Shown: positions 20,655 to 29,889, counted from the stretch's first letter. The stretch: 64,000 nucleotides of DNA from Pseudomonas anatoliensis (GCF_017976235.1 NZ_JACVHC010000001.1:248001-312000), one strand, 5' to 3'. Numbers and translations are program-made. Notes: generated by a model not told the origin, from the sequence alone.

Positions 20655-21515
20655 ATGAACCTGTTTCAGCTGCGCGCTTTCGATGCCGTGGCGCGCGAGG
20701 GCAGCTTTACCCGAGCCGCCGCACGGTTATTCATCAGCCAGCCGGCAGTGACCGGGCACATCAAAGCGCTGGAGGAGCACTACCAGATCACTTTGTTGCG
20801 ACGCACTGCGCGACGGGTGGAACTGACTGAGGAAGGCACCAAACTGGCGGCGATCACTCGCGCAATGTTCGGTTTGGCGGAAGAAGCGCAAACCATGCTG
20901 GAGGCCAACCGCCAGTTGCTGACCGGGCGGCTGGAAGTGGCGGCGGACGGCCCGCACATGGTGATGCCGATGCTGGCCAGTTTGCGTGCGCGCTATCCGG
21001 GGATCACCGTGAATCTGCGTTTGGGCAATGCCCAGGAAACGCTGGCGGCGTTATTGTCGGAACACGCCGACGTCGCGGTGCTGACCGAAGTCGAGCCACG
21101 CAAGGGGCTGCATCTGCAAGCACTGAGCGAATCGCGGATTTGCGCGTTGGTGCCAGAGGGGCATCCGTGGGCTGCGCGTGCCGCCGAGGTGAAACTCAAG
21201 GAACTTGATCAGGTGATCATGGTGCTGCGCGAGCCGAGTTCGATTACCCGGCGCACATTTGATCTGGCCTGCACGCAGGCGTCGATTAATCCGCGCGTGT
21301 TGCTGGAGCTGGACAGTCGTGAGGCGGTGACCGAGGCGGTCGCCGCGCAGTTGGGCGTTGGCGTGGTGTCATCGGTGGAAGTCAGCCACGACCCACGGGT
21401 GGTGGCAATTCCGATTGTCGGGGAGGGGTTGGTCAATCGGCACATGATCGGTTGCATGGAGCGGCGGCGGGAGTTGCGTTTGATTCAGGCGTTTTTTGGA
21501 TTGGCGCCGGCCTGA
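20655..21515 (+). CDS. LysR-type regulator divergent from phnW
   Basis: 286 residues with an N-terminal winged HTH (RAFDAVAREGSFTRAAARLF) and an effector-binding domain from about residue 90. It is divergently placed against phnW, the usual position of the LysR that controls phnWX in pseudomonads, so it probably responds to 2-aminoethylphosphonate or a catabolite. It is a clear paralogue of the next LysR (21638): both share the stretch around VLRE(P/H)-SxTR and the segment ending GVGVVS. No convincing repressor features; activation is assumed from the family. Confidence 0.88.
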   Translation: MNLFQLRAFDAVAREGSFTRAAARLFISQPAVTGHIKALEEHYQITLLRRTARRVELTEEGTKLAAITRAMFGLAEEAQTMLEANRQLLTGRLEVAADGPHMVMPMLASLRARYPGITVNLRLGNAQETLAALLSEHADVAVLTEVEPRKGLHLQALSESRICALVPEGHPWAARAAEVKLKELDQVIMVLREPSSITRRTFDLACTQASINPRVLLELDSREAVTEAVAAQLGVGVVSSVEVSHDPRVVAIPIVGEGLVNRHMIGCMERRRELRLIQAFFGLAPA

Positions 21516-21530
21516 TAAACCGTGGCGCCC

Positions 21531-21627
21531 TCATCGCTGGCAAGCCAGCTCCCACAGGTTTCTCTGGTGTACACACAATTTGTTAACGGCTGAAACCCCT
21601 GTGGGAGCTGGCTTGCCAGCGATGGGG
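21531..21627. repeat. Type B inverted REP pair
   Basis: TCGCTGGCAAGCCAGCTCCC and its complement separated by about 45 nt, between the convergent ends of two LysR genes. Confidence 0.88.
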
Positions 21628-21637
21628 CCAGCACTGG

Positions 21638-22510
21638 TTACACCAGGCTTTCGCGAACCATATCCAGAAACGTCGCCACCACCCGCCGCGAACTCTGTTC
21701 GCGCAAGCACACCAAGGTCTCGGTCAAGCGTCGGGTGCAGTCAGTGATTGGCAAGGCGCAAACCCGTGAGTCGGCGCCAAACTCAGCCGCCGAAACCACC
21801 CCCACACCAATCCCCACCACCACTGCCTCGCGCGCCGCTTCCCGGCCTTCGACCTGAATCGCCGGGCGAATGCGAAACCCGGCCCGAGCCATTTCCTCCT
21901 CCAGCGTTTGCCGGGTCACCGAACCGTGTTCGCGCAATACCAGCGGCGTGTCATCCAGGTCCGCCAGGCAGATCGACTCGCGCTCGGCCCACGGGTGATT
22001 GCGCGAAACAAACGCCACCATCGGATCGTTGCGCAGCGGCACGCACAGCAAGCGTTCATCGCTGACATCACGGCCCAGCAACGCCAGATCGGCCTGATAG
22101 TTGAACAGGCGAAACAATGACTCATCGGTGTTACCCGTCTCGATTTTCACGTTGATGCCTGGAAAGCGCTCGCAGAACCGCGCGATCTGCGGCAGCACAT
22201 GCACCGGCGCGTCCACCGCCAGAATCAGGCTGCCGGTCTGCAAGGCCTGGGATTCCTGCAATAACTCCTGTGCCTCAGCTTCAATGACGAACAGGCGCTG
22301 GGTGATCGCCAGCAAGCGTTCGCCCAGATCGGTCAGGCGGACCGAACGTTTATTGCGATGAAACAGCAAAACGCCAAAGCGTTCTTCGAGTTTGCGCACC
22401 TGGTCGGAAATCGCCGGTTGCGTGAGGAAAAGGCGCTGAGCGGCTTTGGTGAAGCTTCCATGCACGGCCACGGCGTGGAACGCTTTGAGTTGGGCGTGGG
22501 AAATTGACAT
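21638..22510 (-). CDS. LysR-type regulator, second phn-cluster copy
   Basis: 290 residues, HTH KAFHAVAVHGSFTKAAQRLF and an effector domain ending RESLV. It is paralogous to the LysR at 20655 and is divergent from the MFS transporter at 22780. The 270-bp gap between them holds the AT-rich AAATACGATAAATCGATTTT near 22540, a plausible LysR site, and a long palindrome. It probably controls the transporter and the FAD oxidoreductase. The existence of two related regulators suggests the two halves of the phosphonate module answer to related ligands. Confidence 0.87.
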   Translation of the reverse strand: MSISHAQLKAFHAVAVHGSFTKAAQRLFLTQPAISDQVRKLEERFGVLLFHRNKRSVRLTDLGERLLAITQRLFVIEAEAQELLQESQALQTGSLILAVDAPVHVLPQIARFCERFPGINVKIETGNTDESLFRLFNYQADLALLGRDVSDERLLCVPLRNDPMVAFVSRNHPWAERESICLADLDDTPLVLREHGSVTRQTLEEEMARAGFRIRPAIQVEGREAAREAVVVGIGVGVVSAAEFGADSRVCALPITDCTRRLTETLVCLREQSSRRVVATFLDMVRESLV

Positions 22511-22597
22511 GGCGGCTCCAGTTAAAAGCTGAGCTTATGTGTGAAATACGATAAATCGATTTTATTTATTAAACAGTAATTGCTTTGATCGGCTCAC

Positions 22598-22634
22598 GCC
22601 AGCGCCGACTGCTCGATCGAACAGCGGCGCTGGC
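22598..22634. repeat. Near-perfect 37-nt palindrome
   Basis: Arms GCCAGCGCCG (22598-22607) and CGGCGCTGGC (22625-22634) enclose CTGCTCGATCGAACAG, itself nearly palindromic. It is unlike the REP families in this window. No T-tract follows. It might be a regulator site, an mRNA leader structure or a mobile element scar. Confidence 0.6.
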
Positions 22635-22779
22635 CATGAGCCTGTGCGTGCAACAGCAGGACTCATCTGACCGGTATCGCCATAAGGGATGGGGTGATAT
22701 CGCAGTGCTCAACAATAAAAAACACAGGCGTTTACTTAACGATTCTGCCGGCACACTCACACCCTGAGGTCAGAACCAC

Positions 22780-24105
22780 ATGAACAAGCACATCGGCACC
22801 ATTGCGCGTTGGCGCATGCAGATTTTTGCGATTACCTGGCTTGCGTACGCCGCTTTCTATTTCACTCGCAAAGCGTTTTCGGTGGCCAAACTGGGCATCG
22901 GCGAAGACCCGAATTTCATGCTCGACAAAATGACCATGGCCAACCTCGATGCCATCTATCTGGCGGCCTACGCCATCGGCCAATTCACCTGGGGCATGCT
23001 CGCTGACCGCTTCGGCCCAAGGGTTGTGGTGTTCGGAGGCTTGTTGATTTCTGCGGCGGCGGCGCTGGTGATGGGCAGTTTCGCCACGCTGCCGATCTTC
23101 GCCACTTGTATGTTGATTCAAGGATTGGCGCAGTCCACGGGCTGGTCGGGATTGTGTAAAAACCTCGGCAGTTTCTTCCCGTCCAAACAGCGCGGGCGAG
23201 TGCTCGGTTTGTGGAGTTCGTGCTACGCATTTGGTGGGCTGGTGGCGTCACCGTTCGCCGGTTGGTGGGCCTACACGCTGATCGGCAGTTGGCACGCGGC
23301 GTTTTTTTCCAGTGCCGCAGTGGTGGCGGTGGTGGCGGTGTTGTTCTTTATCTTCCAGCGCGACAAACCGGAAGATGTCGGCCTGCCGGCGGTGGAACCG
23401 GAGCCTGTGTTAAGCGCCGAAGAGACCGAAGCCAACAGCAAGCTCAGCGTTTGGGAGCCGTTGAAGGAAATTCTGCGTAATCGCACGGTGCTGGTACTGG
23501 GCCTGGCGTATTTCATGTTGAAACCGGCGCGTTACGCGATTCTGCTGTGGGGCCCGGTGATCGTCTTTGAACAGATGCCCAGCGTCGGCAAGGTCGGTGC
23601 TGCGATCATCCCCACTTCGTTCGAGCTGGCCGGGTTGCTCGGGCCGATCCTGATCGGGCTGGCTTCGGACAAATTGTTCGGCGCTCGGCGCATGCCAGCC
23701 TGTGTGATCAGTCTGCTGGCGCTGACCGTGACGCTGGCGTTGTTCATGGCTGCCTTGCAAACGGGCAGTGTTTTGATCGTGGTCGCATTGCTGTTTGTCA
23801 TGGGCCTGACCCTGTACGGACCCGACTCGATGATCAGCGGCGCGGCCGCCATCGATTTCGGCAAAGCCAAGGCCGGGGCCACCGCTGCCGGATTCGTCAA
23901 CGGCTGCGGCTCGGTCGGCGCCGTGCTTGGCGGCTTGCTGCCGGGCTACTTCGACACGGTGACAGTGTTCATCGTCTTCGCCGGTTGCGCACTGTTTTCG
24001 GCGCTGGTGTTGATTCCGCACTGGAACAGCCGTCCGGTCGGGTTCATGGAACCGCGCGCGTCCATCCCCAACTGCCCCTTGACGATCAAACCTCTACGTA
24101 ACTGA
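22780..24105 (+). CDS. MFS transporter, organophosphate:phosphate antiporter type
   Basis: 441 residues with about 12 membrane segments, similar in layout to the GlpT/UhpT/UhpC (OPA) branch: FYFTRKAFSVAKLGI near residue 28 and the loop motif WGMLADRFGPRVVV near 70. It sits between a phn-associated LysR and a FAD amine oxidoreductase, next to phnWX. I infer import of 2-aminoethylphosphonate or a related aminophosphonate. The substrate is not visible in the sequence. ATG at 22780 follows CACCCTGAGGTCAGAACCAC. Confidence 0.82.
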   Translation: MNKHIGTIARWRMQIFAITWLAYAAFYFTRKAFSVAKLGIGEDPNFMLDKMTMANLDAIYLAAYAIGQFTWGMLADRFGPRVVVFGGLLISAAAALVMGSFATLPIFATCMLIQGLAQSTGWSGLCKNLGSFFPSKQRGRVLGLWSSCYAFGGLVASPFAGWWAYTLIGSWHAAFFSSAAVVAVVAVLFFIFQRDKPEDVGLPAVEPEPVLSAEETEANSKLSVWEPLKEILRNRTVLVLGLAYFMLKPARYAILLWGPVIVFEQMPSVGKVGAAIIPTSFELAGLLGPILIGLASDKLFGARRMPACVISLLALTVTLALFMAALQTGSVLIVVALLFVMGLTLYGPDSMISGAAAIDFGKAKAGATAAGFVNGCGSVGAVLGGLLPGYFDTVTVFIVFAGCALFSALVLIPHWNSRPVGFMEPRASIPNCPLTIKPLRN

Positions 24106-24178
24106 AAACCCTTTGCCTCGCGGCCTGCTGCGGTGTTCGCGGCAGGCTGTGCCGTGGCCAACTGACTGGAGAAACCCC

Positions 24179-25570
24179 ATGAGACCGTTCTGGCTGGAGC
24201 AGGCCCTGCAGGCCGACACCTCCGAAACCTGCCCGCCGCTGCAGGGCGAGGTGCGCACCGACGTGTGCATCGTCGGCGGTGGTTACACCGGGTTGTGGAC
24301 GGCGATCATGCTCAAGCAACAAAACCCCGAACTCGATGTGCTGCTGATCGAAGCCGACATCTGCGGCGCTGGCGCCAGTGGGCGTAACGGCGGGTGTGCG
24401 CTGTCGTGGTCGGCCAAATACTTCACCCTGGAACGCCTGTTCGGCGTCGAGGAAGCGGTGCGTCTGGTCAAGGAATCCGAACGCAGCATTCATGCGATCG
24501 GCGAGTTCTGCGAGCAGTACGGCGTCAATGCCGACTACCGGCTCGATGGCACGCTCTATACCGCGACCAACCGTGCGCAGGTCGGTTCGACTGACGCGGT
24601 AATCGCTGCGCTTGAGCGCAACGGGATCAACTCGTTCACTCAGCGTCCGGTGGCTGATGTGCAGCGCATGGCCGGTTCCAGCAAGCATCTGGAGGGCTGG
24701 TTTTCTCCGGCAGCAGCCAGTGTGCAACCCGGCAAACTGGTGCGCGGGTTGCGCCGTGTAGCACTGGAGTTGGGCGTGAAAATTCACGAAAACACGGCAA
24801 TGACCGGTTTGGAGGAGGGCCGTCCAGCACGCATTCGCACGGCCAACAGCAATGTGCAGGCAGACCGCGTGGTGTTGGCGATGAACGCGTGGATGGCCCG
24901 CGCCTTCCCGCAATTCGAACGCAGTGTGGCGATTGTTTCCAGCGACATGCTGATCACCGAACCGCGTCCGGATCTGTTGCAGGAAATCGGCTTGACCAGC
25001 GGCGTCACCGTGCTCGATTCGCGGATTTTCGTGCACTACTACCACAACACCCCGGACGGCCGGATCATGCTCGGCAAGGGCGGCAACACCTTCGCCTTTG
25101 GCGGGCGGATGTTGCCGGTGTTCGATCAGCCGTCGCCTTACGCGGGCCTGCTCAAGCGCAGCCTTGACGATTTTTTCCCGGCGTTTGCTGATGTGAAAGT
25201 CGACGCGACCTGGAACGGCCCGTCGGATCGCTCGGTCACCGGTTTGCCGTTCTTCGGTCAGATGAGCAGCAGCGGCAATGTGTTTTACGGTTTCGGTTAT
25301 TCCGGCAGCGGCGTTGGCCCGTGTCACATGGGCGGGCAGATACTTGCGTCGCTGGTGCAGGGGCTGGATAACCCATGGACGCGCTCGCCGCTGGTCAACG
25401 GGCCGCTGGGGTATTTTCCGCCGGAGCCAATCCGCTACCTGGGATCGTTGATGGTGCGTAACGCCATCCGCCGCAAGGAACGCGCCGAAGACCATGGTCA
25501 CCGTCCCCGGCATCTGGACGTACGCCTGGCGAAATTCGCCGCGGCGGCGGGCAAGGCTGACAAGGGCTGA
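24179..25570 (+). CDS. FAD-dependent amine/amino-acid oxidoreductase (DadA-like)
   Basis: 463 residues from ATG 24179 (MRPFWLEQAL), reached after ACTGGAGAAACCCC; a longer frame starting at 24113 adds an unlikely Arg-rich leader. The FAD Rossmann motif VCIVGGGYTGLWTA lies near residue 28 and a typical GASGRNGG segment near 65; the C-terminal YGFGYSGSGVGP closes the FAD site. DadA-family oxidases of this kind recur in bacterial phosphonate clusters (PbfD-like enzymes acting on N-methylated aminophosphonates), which fits the neighbours. That specificity is inference from context. Confidence 0.82.
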   Translation: MRPFWLEQALQADTSETCPPLQGEVRTDVCIVGGGYTGLWTAIMLKQQNPELDVLLIEADICGAGASGRNGGCALSWSAKYFTLERLFGVEEAVRLVKESERSIHAIGEFCEQYGVNADYRLDGTLYTATNRAQVGSTDAVIAALERNGINSFTQRPVADVQRMAGSSKHLEGWFSPAAASVQPGKLVRGLRRVALELGVKIHENTAMTGLEEGRPARIRTANSNVQADRVVLAMNAWMARAFPQFERSVAIVSSDMLITEPRPDLLQEIGLTSGVTVLDSRIFVHYYHNTPDGRIMLGKGGNTFAFGGRMLPVFDQPSPYAGLLKRSLDDFFPAFADVKVDATWNGPSDRSVTGLPFFGQMSSSGNVFYGFGYSGSGVGPCHMGGQILASLVQGLDNPWTRSPLVNGPLGYFPPEPIRYLGSLMVRNAIRRKERAEDHGHRPRHLDVRLAKFAAAAGKADKG

Positions 25571-25600
25571 CAACCGAATAACTGCAAAACACTCCAACCC

Positions 25601-25688
25601 CTGTAGGAGCTGCCGAAGGCTGCGATCTTTTGATTTTGGTTTTTAAAAGCAAGATCAAAAGATCGCAGCCTTCGGCAGCTCCTACAGA
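25601..25688. repeat. Type A palindromic repeat pair
   Basis: Arms CTGTAGGAGCTGCCGAAGG and complement, spacer TTTTGGTTTTTAAAAGC. It lies between convergent genes and probably acts as a shared transcript end. Confidence 0.88.
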
Positions 25689-25696
25689 GGTTCAGG

Positions 25697-27100
25697 TCAC
25701 AGGTGGGTACCGTTGAGCAACCAGTCGAGCAACAGACTGCTGTCAGTCGCGGACGGTGTTTCGCGGGGTGTGGGGTTGCGGGTGGTGCCCAGGCACAGGA
25801 TCGGCCGGTCTGGATCGCTGTCGAGAAAACTCACCCACACTTCACTGCCGACGCTGGGCAAATCATAAGGTGCGATTCGGCCGTTGGCCCGGGTCATGGC
25901 GATGGGTAGCCAGATGGCGTCGGTGTCGGCGACTGGTGGCGATTGCGATTGTGATGGCCACAGCCTGACGGCAATCCGCCCTTGCGCGTCGAGCCGCGCA
26001 GCTTGCCCCGGTGTTCCCAGCACTTGCGCCAGGTGATAGCCCGCAATGCTCGGGCGCGGTTGCTGCAGTGGCGGGCGAAAGTCGGTTGACCACGGTTGGG
26101 CAGTGAAATCGTTGTAGTAACGGTGCACCGTCGGTGCCGGGTCGAGAATCGACGGGTGTTGCCCGTGATGGCGCAGGGTGGTGATCCGCCATTGTTCGTT
26201 GAACTGGCTGATGGGATGTTCCGTCACTTGCAACAAGTGCCCGCTGAGCAAACCGACGCAGTCACTGCGGCCATTGATTGAGCGGTGTTGGCAACGTTGT
26301 CGTTCCAGATGGCGACGACTGCGTTGTTCACTGTGGCGTTGCTGCGGCGAAGGCACCGGCAGCGACGGTTTTGACGGTGGCTGATTGGCCGCATCCCCAT
26401 CGGCCGTCTGGAGCCCTCGATTGCGCACGGCGTGCAGAGTGGGGATGGGCGCGGCGTGGTGGTGCTGGTACAGCGAACGGACACAGGGCGAGGACGCTTG
26501 CTCATCCTCCATAAACGGCACCAATGCCGGTTCTTGCGGCAGACTCAGGCTGTCATCGGCGAACACGACGACGTGCCCCTCCGTGCTGTGCTCGAAGTGA
26601 TAGTGAATGCCTTCTTCTTCGCAAAGCCTGTGCAGCAGCGCCAGATCGCTTTCCTCGAACTGCACGCAGAACGGCCGCGCCGGATACTGACCCACGGTCA
26701 TTTCAATTCGGTAGCTGTCGGCCGGCAGGGCGTTTTCAGCGAGCAACTGTTGAAGAATCTGCGGCACGCTCAGTTGTACGAACACCCTCCGTTTACACTG
26801 CTGCGCCATCCGTTGCAGCGCCGGCACCACGATCAGTCGATAGCCGATGCGGTGCGCCCCGCGATGTTCGCAGCTGGCACTGTCGATCATGCCGTGAATG
26901 CCGTGATGGTCGTCCAGACGCAGAAATACCGGTTGCTGCACCAGCGTGCCCGGCGTCACGGCGGGGGCCAGGCCGATCAGTTCGATGTCGAAACGGTAGG
27001 GTTGGTTGAGCGCTTCCTCGCCATTGAAACGCACCACCGGCAGGCATAACCCACTGTCGGTCAGGGTGAGGGTAAACGGACTTTCCTTGTCATTGAGCAT
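25697..27100 (-). CDS. Short orphan VgrG (type VI secretion spike)
   Basis: 467 residues, ATG 27100 (MLNDKESPFTL). The gp27-like N-terminal module (about 8-215, with QFEESDLALLHRLCEEEGIHYHF) and a gp5-like OB-fold (about 360-450, with GRIAVRLWPSQ and IPYDLPSVGSEVWVSFLD-type residues) are recognisable. The long beta-helix seen in full-length VgrG (usually over 600 residues) is missing, and residues 235-275 are a low-complexity Gln/Arg/Ser insert. No T6SS genes, PAAR or effector adjoin it. It could be an orphan spike with a short blade, or a decaying gene. Confidence 0.78.
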   Translation of the reverse strand: MLNDKESPFTLTLTDSGLCLPVVRFNGEEALNQPYRFDIELIGLAPAVTPGTLVQQPVFLRLDDHHGIHGMIDSASCEHRGAHRIGYRLIVVPALQRMAQQCKRRVFVQLSVPQILQQLLAENALPADSYRIEMTVGQYPARPFCVQFEESDLALLHRLCEEEGIHYHFEHSTEGHVVVFADDSLSLPQEPALVPFMEDEQASSPCVRSLYQHHHAAPIPTLHAVRNRGLQTADGDAANQPPSKPSLPVPSPQQRHSEQRSRRHLERQRCQHRSINGRSDCVGLLSGHLLQVTEHPISQFNEQWRITTLRHHGQHPSILDPAPTVHRYYNDFTAQPWSTDFRPPLQQPRPSIAGYHLAQVLGTPGQAARLDAQGRIAVRLWPSQSQSPPVADTDAIWLPIAMTRANGRIAPYDLPSVGSEVWVSFLDSDPDRPILCLGTTRNPTPRETPSATDSSLLLDWLLNGTHL

Positions 27101-27322
27101 TCGAACAGGCTCTGTCAGGCAATACGGGCCTCAGAGGGTACGAAACCGCGGCGCGGAATGGTCATGTCAAAGGGTGTTTTCAGAATCGCCCTACAAGCTC
27201 TGGTGAAGATGTCGATTCCACATTGGATTTTTTTTGGTCGATTGCCGACTTTAGGCCGTATAAACTTGGCGCCACGCGTCGGCCAATAGATGTCTCGGCG
27301 CCACAGATCAAGAGAGTGAGTA

Positions 27323-28027
27323 ATGGGCGCACAGTGGAAGGTTAAACACAAAGAAGCGGCATCCAATGCCAAGGGCAAGATCTTCGGCAAACTGGTGAAA
27401 GAAATCACCATTGCTGCGCGCAACGGTGCCGATACCGCGACCAACGCGCACCTGCGTCTGGTGGTCGAACAGGCCAAGAAAGCCTCGATGCCGAAAGAAA
27501 CCCTCGACCGCGCAATCAAGAAAGGCGCGGGCCTGCTGGGCGAAACCGTGCAATACCACCGCGTGACCTACGAAGGTTTCGCCCCGCACCAGGTGCCGTT
27601 GATTGTCGAGTGCGTCACCGACAACATCAACCGCACCGTGGCGGAAATCCGCGTGGCATTCCGCAAGGGCCAATTGGGCGCTTCCGGTTCGGTGGCCTGG
27701 GACTTCAACCACGTCGGCATGATCGAAGCATCGGCAGACACTCCGGACGCCGATCCGGAAATGGCCGCCATCGAAGCCGGTGCCCAGGATTTCGAGCCGG
27801 GTGAAGAGGGCGCGACCCTGTTCATCACCGATCCGACCGACCTCGACGCGGTGCAGAAAGCCCTGCCGGAACAAGGCTTCACCGTGCTGTCGGCCAAGCT
27901 TGGCTACCAGCCGAAAAACCCGGTCAGCGGTTTGAGCGATGAGCAGATGGCTGAGGTTGAAGCGTTCCTCGAAGGCCTCGACAACCATGATGACGTGCAG
28001 GATATGTTCGTCGGTCTGGCTGGCTGA
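27323..28027 (+). CDS. YebC/PmpR-family DNA-binding regulator
   Basis: 234 residues starting [20 protein letters not shown] after AGAGAGTGAGTA. The conserved N-terminal motif [17 protein letters not shown] and the middle segment ending in [12 protein letters not shown] identify the TACO1/YebC family; the acidic C-terminal half is typical. These proteins act as transcription regulators (PmpR in P. aeruginosa) or, for other members, in relieving ribosome stalling. It is flanked by repeats and stands alone. Paralogues are common in Pseudomonas, the main one lying next to ruvC; this copy is not in that context. Confidence 0.93.
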   Translation: MGAQWKVKHKEAASNAKGKIFGKLVKEITIAARNGADTATNAHLRLVVEQAKKASMPKETLDRAIKKGAGLLGETVQYHRVTYEGFAPHQVPLIVECVTDNINRTVAEIRVAFRKGQLGASGSVAWDFNHVGMIEASADTPDADPEMAAIEAGAQDFEPGEEGATLFITDPTDLDAVQKALPEQGFTVLSAKLGYQPKNPVSGLSDEQMAEVEAFLEGLDNHDDVQDMFVGLAG

Positions 28028-28048
28028 TCTGTTTATTCAGTAGAGCCG

Positions 28049-28141
28049 CCATCGCGGGCAAGCCCGCTCCCACAGGTATGGCGTCGTGCACAAATTCCGT
28101 GATCGCCGCAAACCCTGTGGGAGCGGGCTTGCCCGCGATTG
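28049..28141. repeat. Type B inverted REP pair (CGCGGGCAAGCCCGCTCCC)
   Basis: Arms ATCGCGGGCAAGCCCGCTCC and complement around about 40 nt, between convergent genes. Confidence 0.88.
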
Positions 28142-28153
28142 ATCGCGCCGCGG

Positions 28154-29467
28154 TCACGGCTTTTGCAATACCTCAATCACTTCACTGAACCCCGGCCGCG
28201 CCAGCACATCGGGCTGACAGCACCGCCGCTCCAGCGCTTCAAGCACCTGACGTCGCTCATCACTCAGTCCCGAGTCGATCCGCGCCAGCAATTCCCCCAG
28301 CAAGACCCCGAACGCCCGTACTTCAATGCGCTGCAGCGCGCGCGTTTCCATGCTGTCAGTGGTGGCATGAAACGACGCTGCGCCGAAATCCCCGAGTAAA
28401 CAGTCACCCTGATCGTTCAACAGAATGTTGTGTCCATAGAGATCGCCATGGGTGATGCCTTGCTGATGCAGATGCTCAGCCGCCGACGCAACGCCCATGG
28501 CAATGCGCAGTGCAACCTGTGCGCTGAAGCGGCAATCCTCGGCGTAGACATCCCGCGAGCAGGACGCCAGGCTCGGCAATCCAGCCAGGTTGGCAAAGCT
28601 CGGATCGATCAGTTGCATGACCAAACCTTGCTGGCCGTCGGGATGGCCGTGGATGCGACCTTCAATTCGAATCAGATTCTGGTGCAGCCCGGCCGTGATG
28701 CAGGCGTTCATTTCGTGCAGTGGTGAGCCATCGCTGGTCATTTCGCCTTTGTACAGCTTCACTGCAACCGGCGTCACCGCACCATCGGCGCGTTGCCAGA
28801 TCGCCCGGGAAATCACCCCGGAGGCGCCTTCGCCCAGTTGTTGCTCCAGACGCAGCGCCGACCAGTCGATCTGTGGCGTGGCTTCAAGCGCCGCGGCGTC
28901 GGCTTCGGTTTCCAGCGGATTGCCGGCGTAGGCCAGCCACGTCAGGCTCGGCAACGTCAGTAGCCAGTGTGGCAACTCGGTCAACTGGTTGGCGGCGATG
29001 CGCAGCAGTTCCAGCCGGTGGCAATGACTCAGCGAAGACGGCAACGATTGCAGGCGATTGCCCGCCAGCATGAGTTTTTGCAGGTGTGGACGTTCACCCA
29101 GTTCGCTCGGCAGTGTTTCGATGCAGTTGTCCGTCAGGATCAGCCAGCGCAGCAGCGGTGGCAGGGCAGCGCCAGGTACGTCGGCGATGCGGTTGGCCTT
29201 GAAGCCGATCATCGTCAGCGCCGCGCATTGGCCAAGGCAGGCGGGCAGTGCGGTGAACTGGTTGTCGGAGCAGAACAGCACGCGCAATCGAGTCAGGCGA
29301 TGCAGGTCATCCGGCAGGCAGCTCAAGGCGTTGCCGCTGAGATTGAGGACTTCCAGGGTGTCGGCCAGATCGAAGATTTCTGCCGGGAACTCGGTCAGGC
29401 CGCAGGACAGGTCCAGCCGCGTGATGCCCGACAATTCGCCGGCGCGCAATTGAGCAAGGGTGTGCAT
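28154..29467 (-). CDS. Leucine-rich repeat protein kinase
   Basis: 437 residues from ATG 29467 (MHTLAQLRAGELSG). Residues 10-190 form about seven leucine-rich repeats with LxxLxLxxN spacing. Residues 205-435 form a Hanks-type kinase: G-loop LGEGASGVISRA (about 211-222), catalytic Lys in VAVKLYKG (237), a catalytic loop reading HGDLYGHNILL (about 340-350; H-G-D instead of H-R-D) and DFGAA (360). The core residues K, D, N and DFG are present, so catalysis is possible. The LRR part probably supplies protein recognition. No secretion signal or membrane anchor is seen; substrate unknown. Confidence 0.88.
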   Translation of the reverse strand: MHTLAQLRAGELSGITRLDLSCGLTEFPAEIFDLADTLEVLNLSGNALSCLPDDLHRLTRLRVLFCSDNQFTALPACLGQCAALTMIGFKANRIADVPGAALPPLLRWLILTDNCIETLPSELGERPHLQKLMLAGNRLQSLPSSLSHCHRLELLRIAANQLTELPHWLLTLPSLTWLAYAGNPLETEADAAALEATPQIDWSALRLEQQLGEGASGVISRAIWQRADGAVTPVAVKLYKGEMTSDGSPLHEMNACITAGLHQNLIRIEGRIHGHPDGQQGLVMQLIDPSFANLAGLPSLASCSRDVYAEDCRFSAQVALRIAMGVASAAEHLHQQGITHGDLYGHNILLNDQGDCLLGDFGAASFHATTDSMETRALQRIEVRAFGVLLGELLARIDSGLSDERRQVLEALERRCCQPDVLARPGFSEVIEVLQKP

Positions 29468-29566
29468 ATGGGAATTCGCAATAAGGGGGTCGCTGGGAAT
29501 GGGCGACATGATAGCGGCAAAGCTGTTGTTTGAAATTTTCTCGGATCTTGAAAACGCTACAAAACC

Positions 29567-29668
29567 CTGTGGGAGCCAGCCTGCTGGCGATAGCTATTTT
29601 TCAGCCGACGAGTGTTTTGCAGGTTTGCTCCGTTCAATTGTGGGAGCGAGCTTGCTCGCGAAGGCGTC
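29567..29668. repeat. Two same-orientation type B REP units
   Basis: TGTGGGAGCCAGCCTGCTGG at 29567 and TGTGGGAGCGAGCTTGCTCG at about 29638. The 415-bp gap around them contains only repeats and no gene. Confidence 0.75.
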
Positions 29669-29734
29669 CGCTCTGTTGATGGTGTTTTTGCTGATTGGGT
29701 ACATATCCGGTGCTGCGGTAATGGCCTCTTGGGG

Positions 29735-29790
29735 TTGCGCCCTGACGTTCGGCCCTCGCTGTGGCTCGGGTACCTTCGCTCCGGGCGTTC
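29735..29790. repeat. Short copy of type E element
   Basis: Contains CCCTGACGTTCGGCCC, CTCGGGTACCTTCGCTCCGG, matching 8322-8372 with a few indels. Ends abruptly against the type A repeat that follows. Confidence 0.65.
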
Positions 29791-29801
29791 GCACATTTCA
29801 A

Positions 29802-29889
29802 CTGTAGGAGCTGCCGAAGGCTGCGATCTTTTGATTTTGGTTGTTAATAAACAGATCAAGAGATCGCAGCCTGCGGCAGCGCCTACAGG
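29802..29889. repeat. Type A palindromic repeat overlapping a gene end
   Basis: Arms CTGTAGGAGCTGCCGAAGG and complement. The last bases provide the stop codon of the leftward ATPase gene (TAG read from the CTA at 29883). Confidence 0.8.

Noticed and set aside
24086..25597. Minus-strand frame of 503 codons over the FAD oxidoreductase
   Set aside because: Covers a well-supported gene on the other strand with FAD motifs, and its own product has no recognisable motifs.
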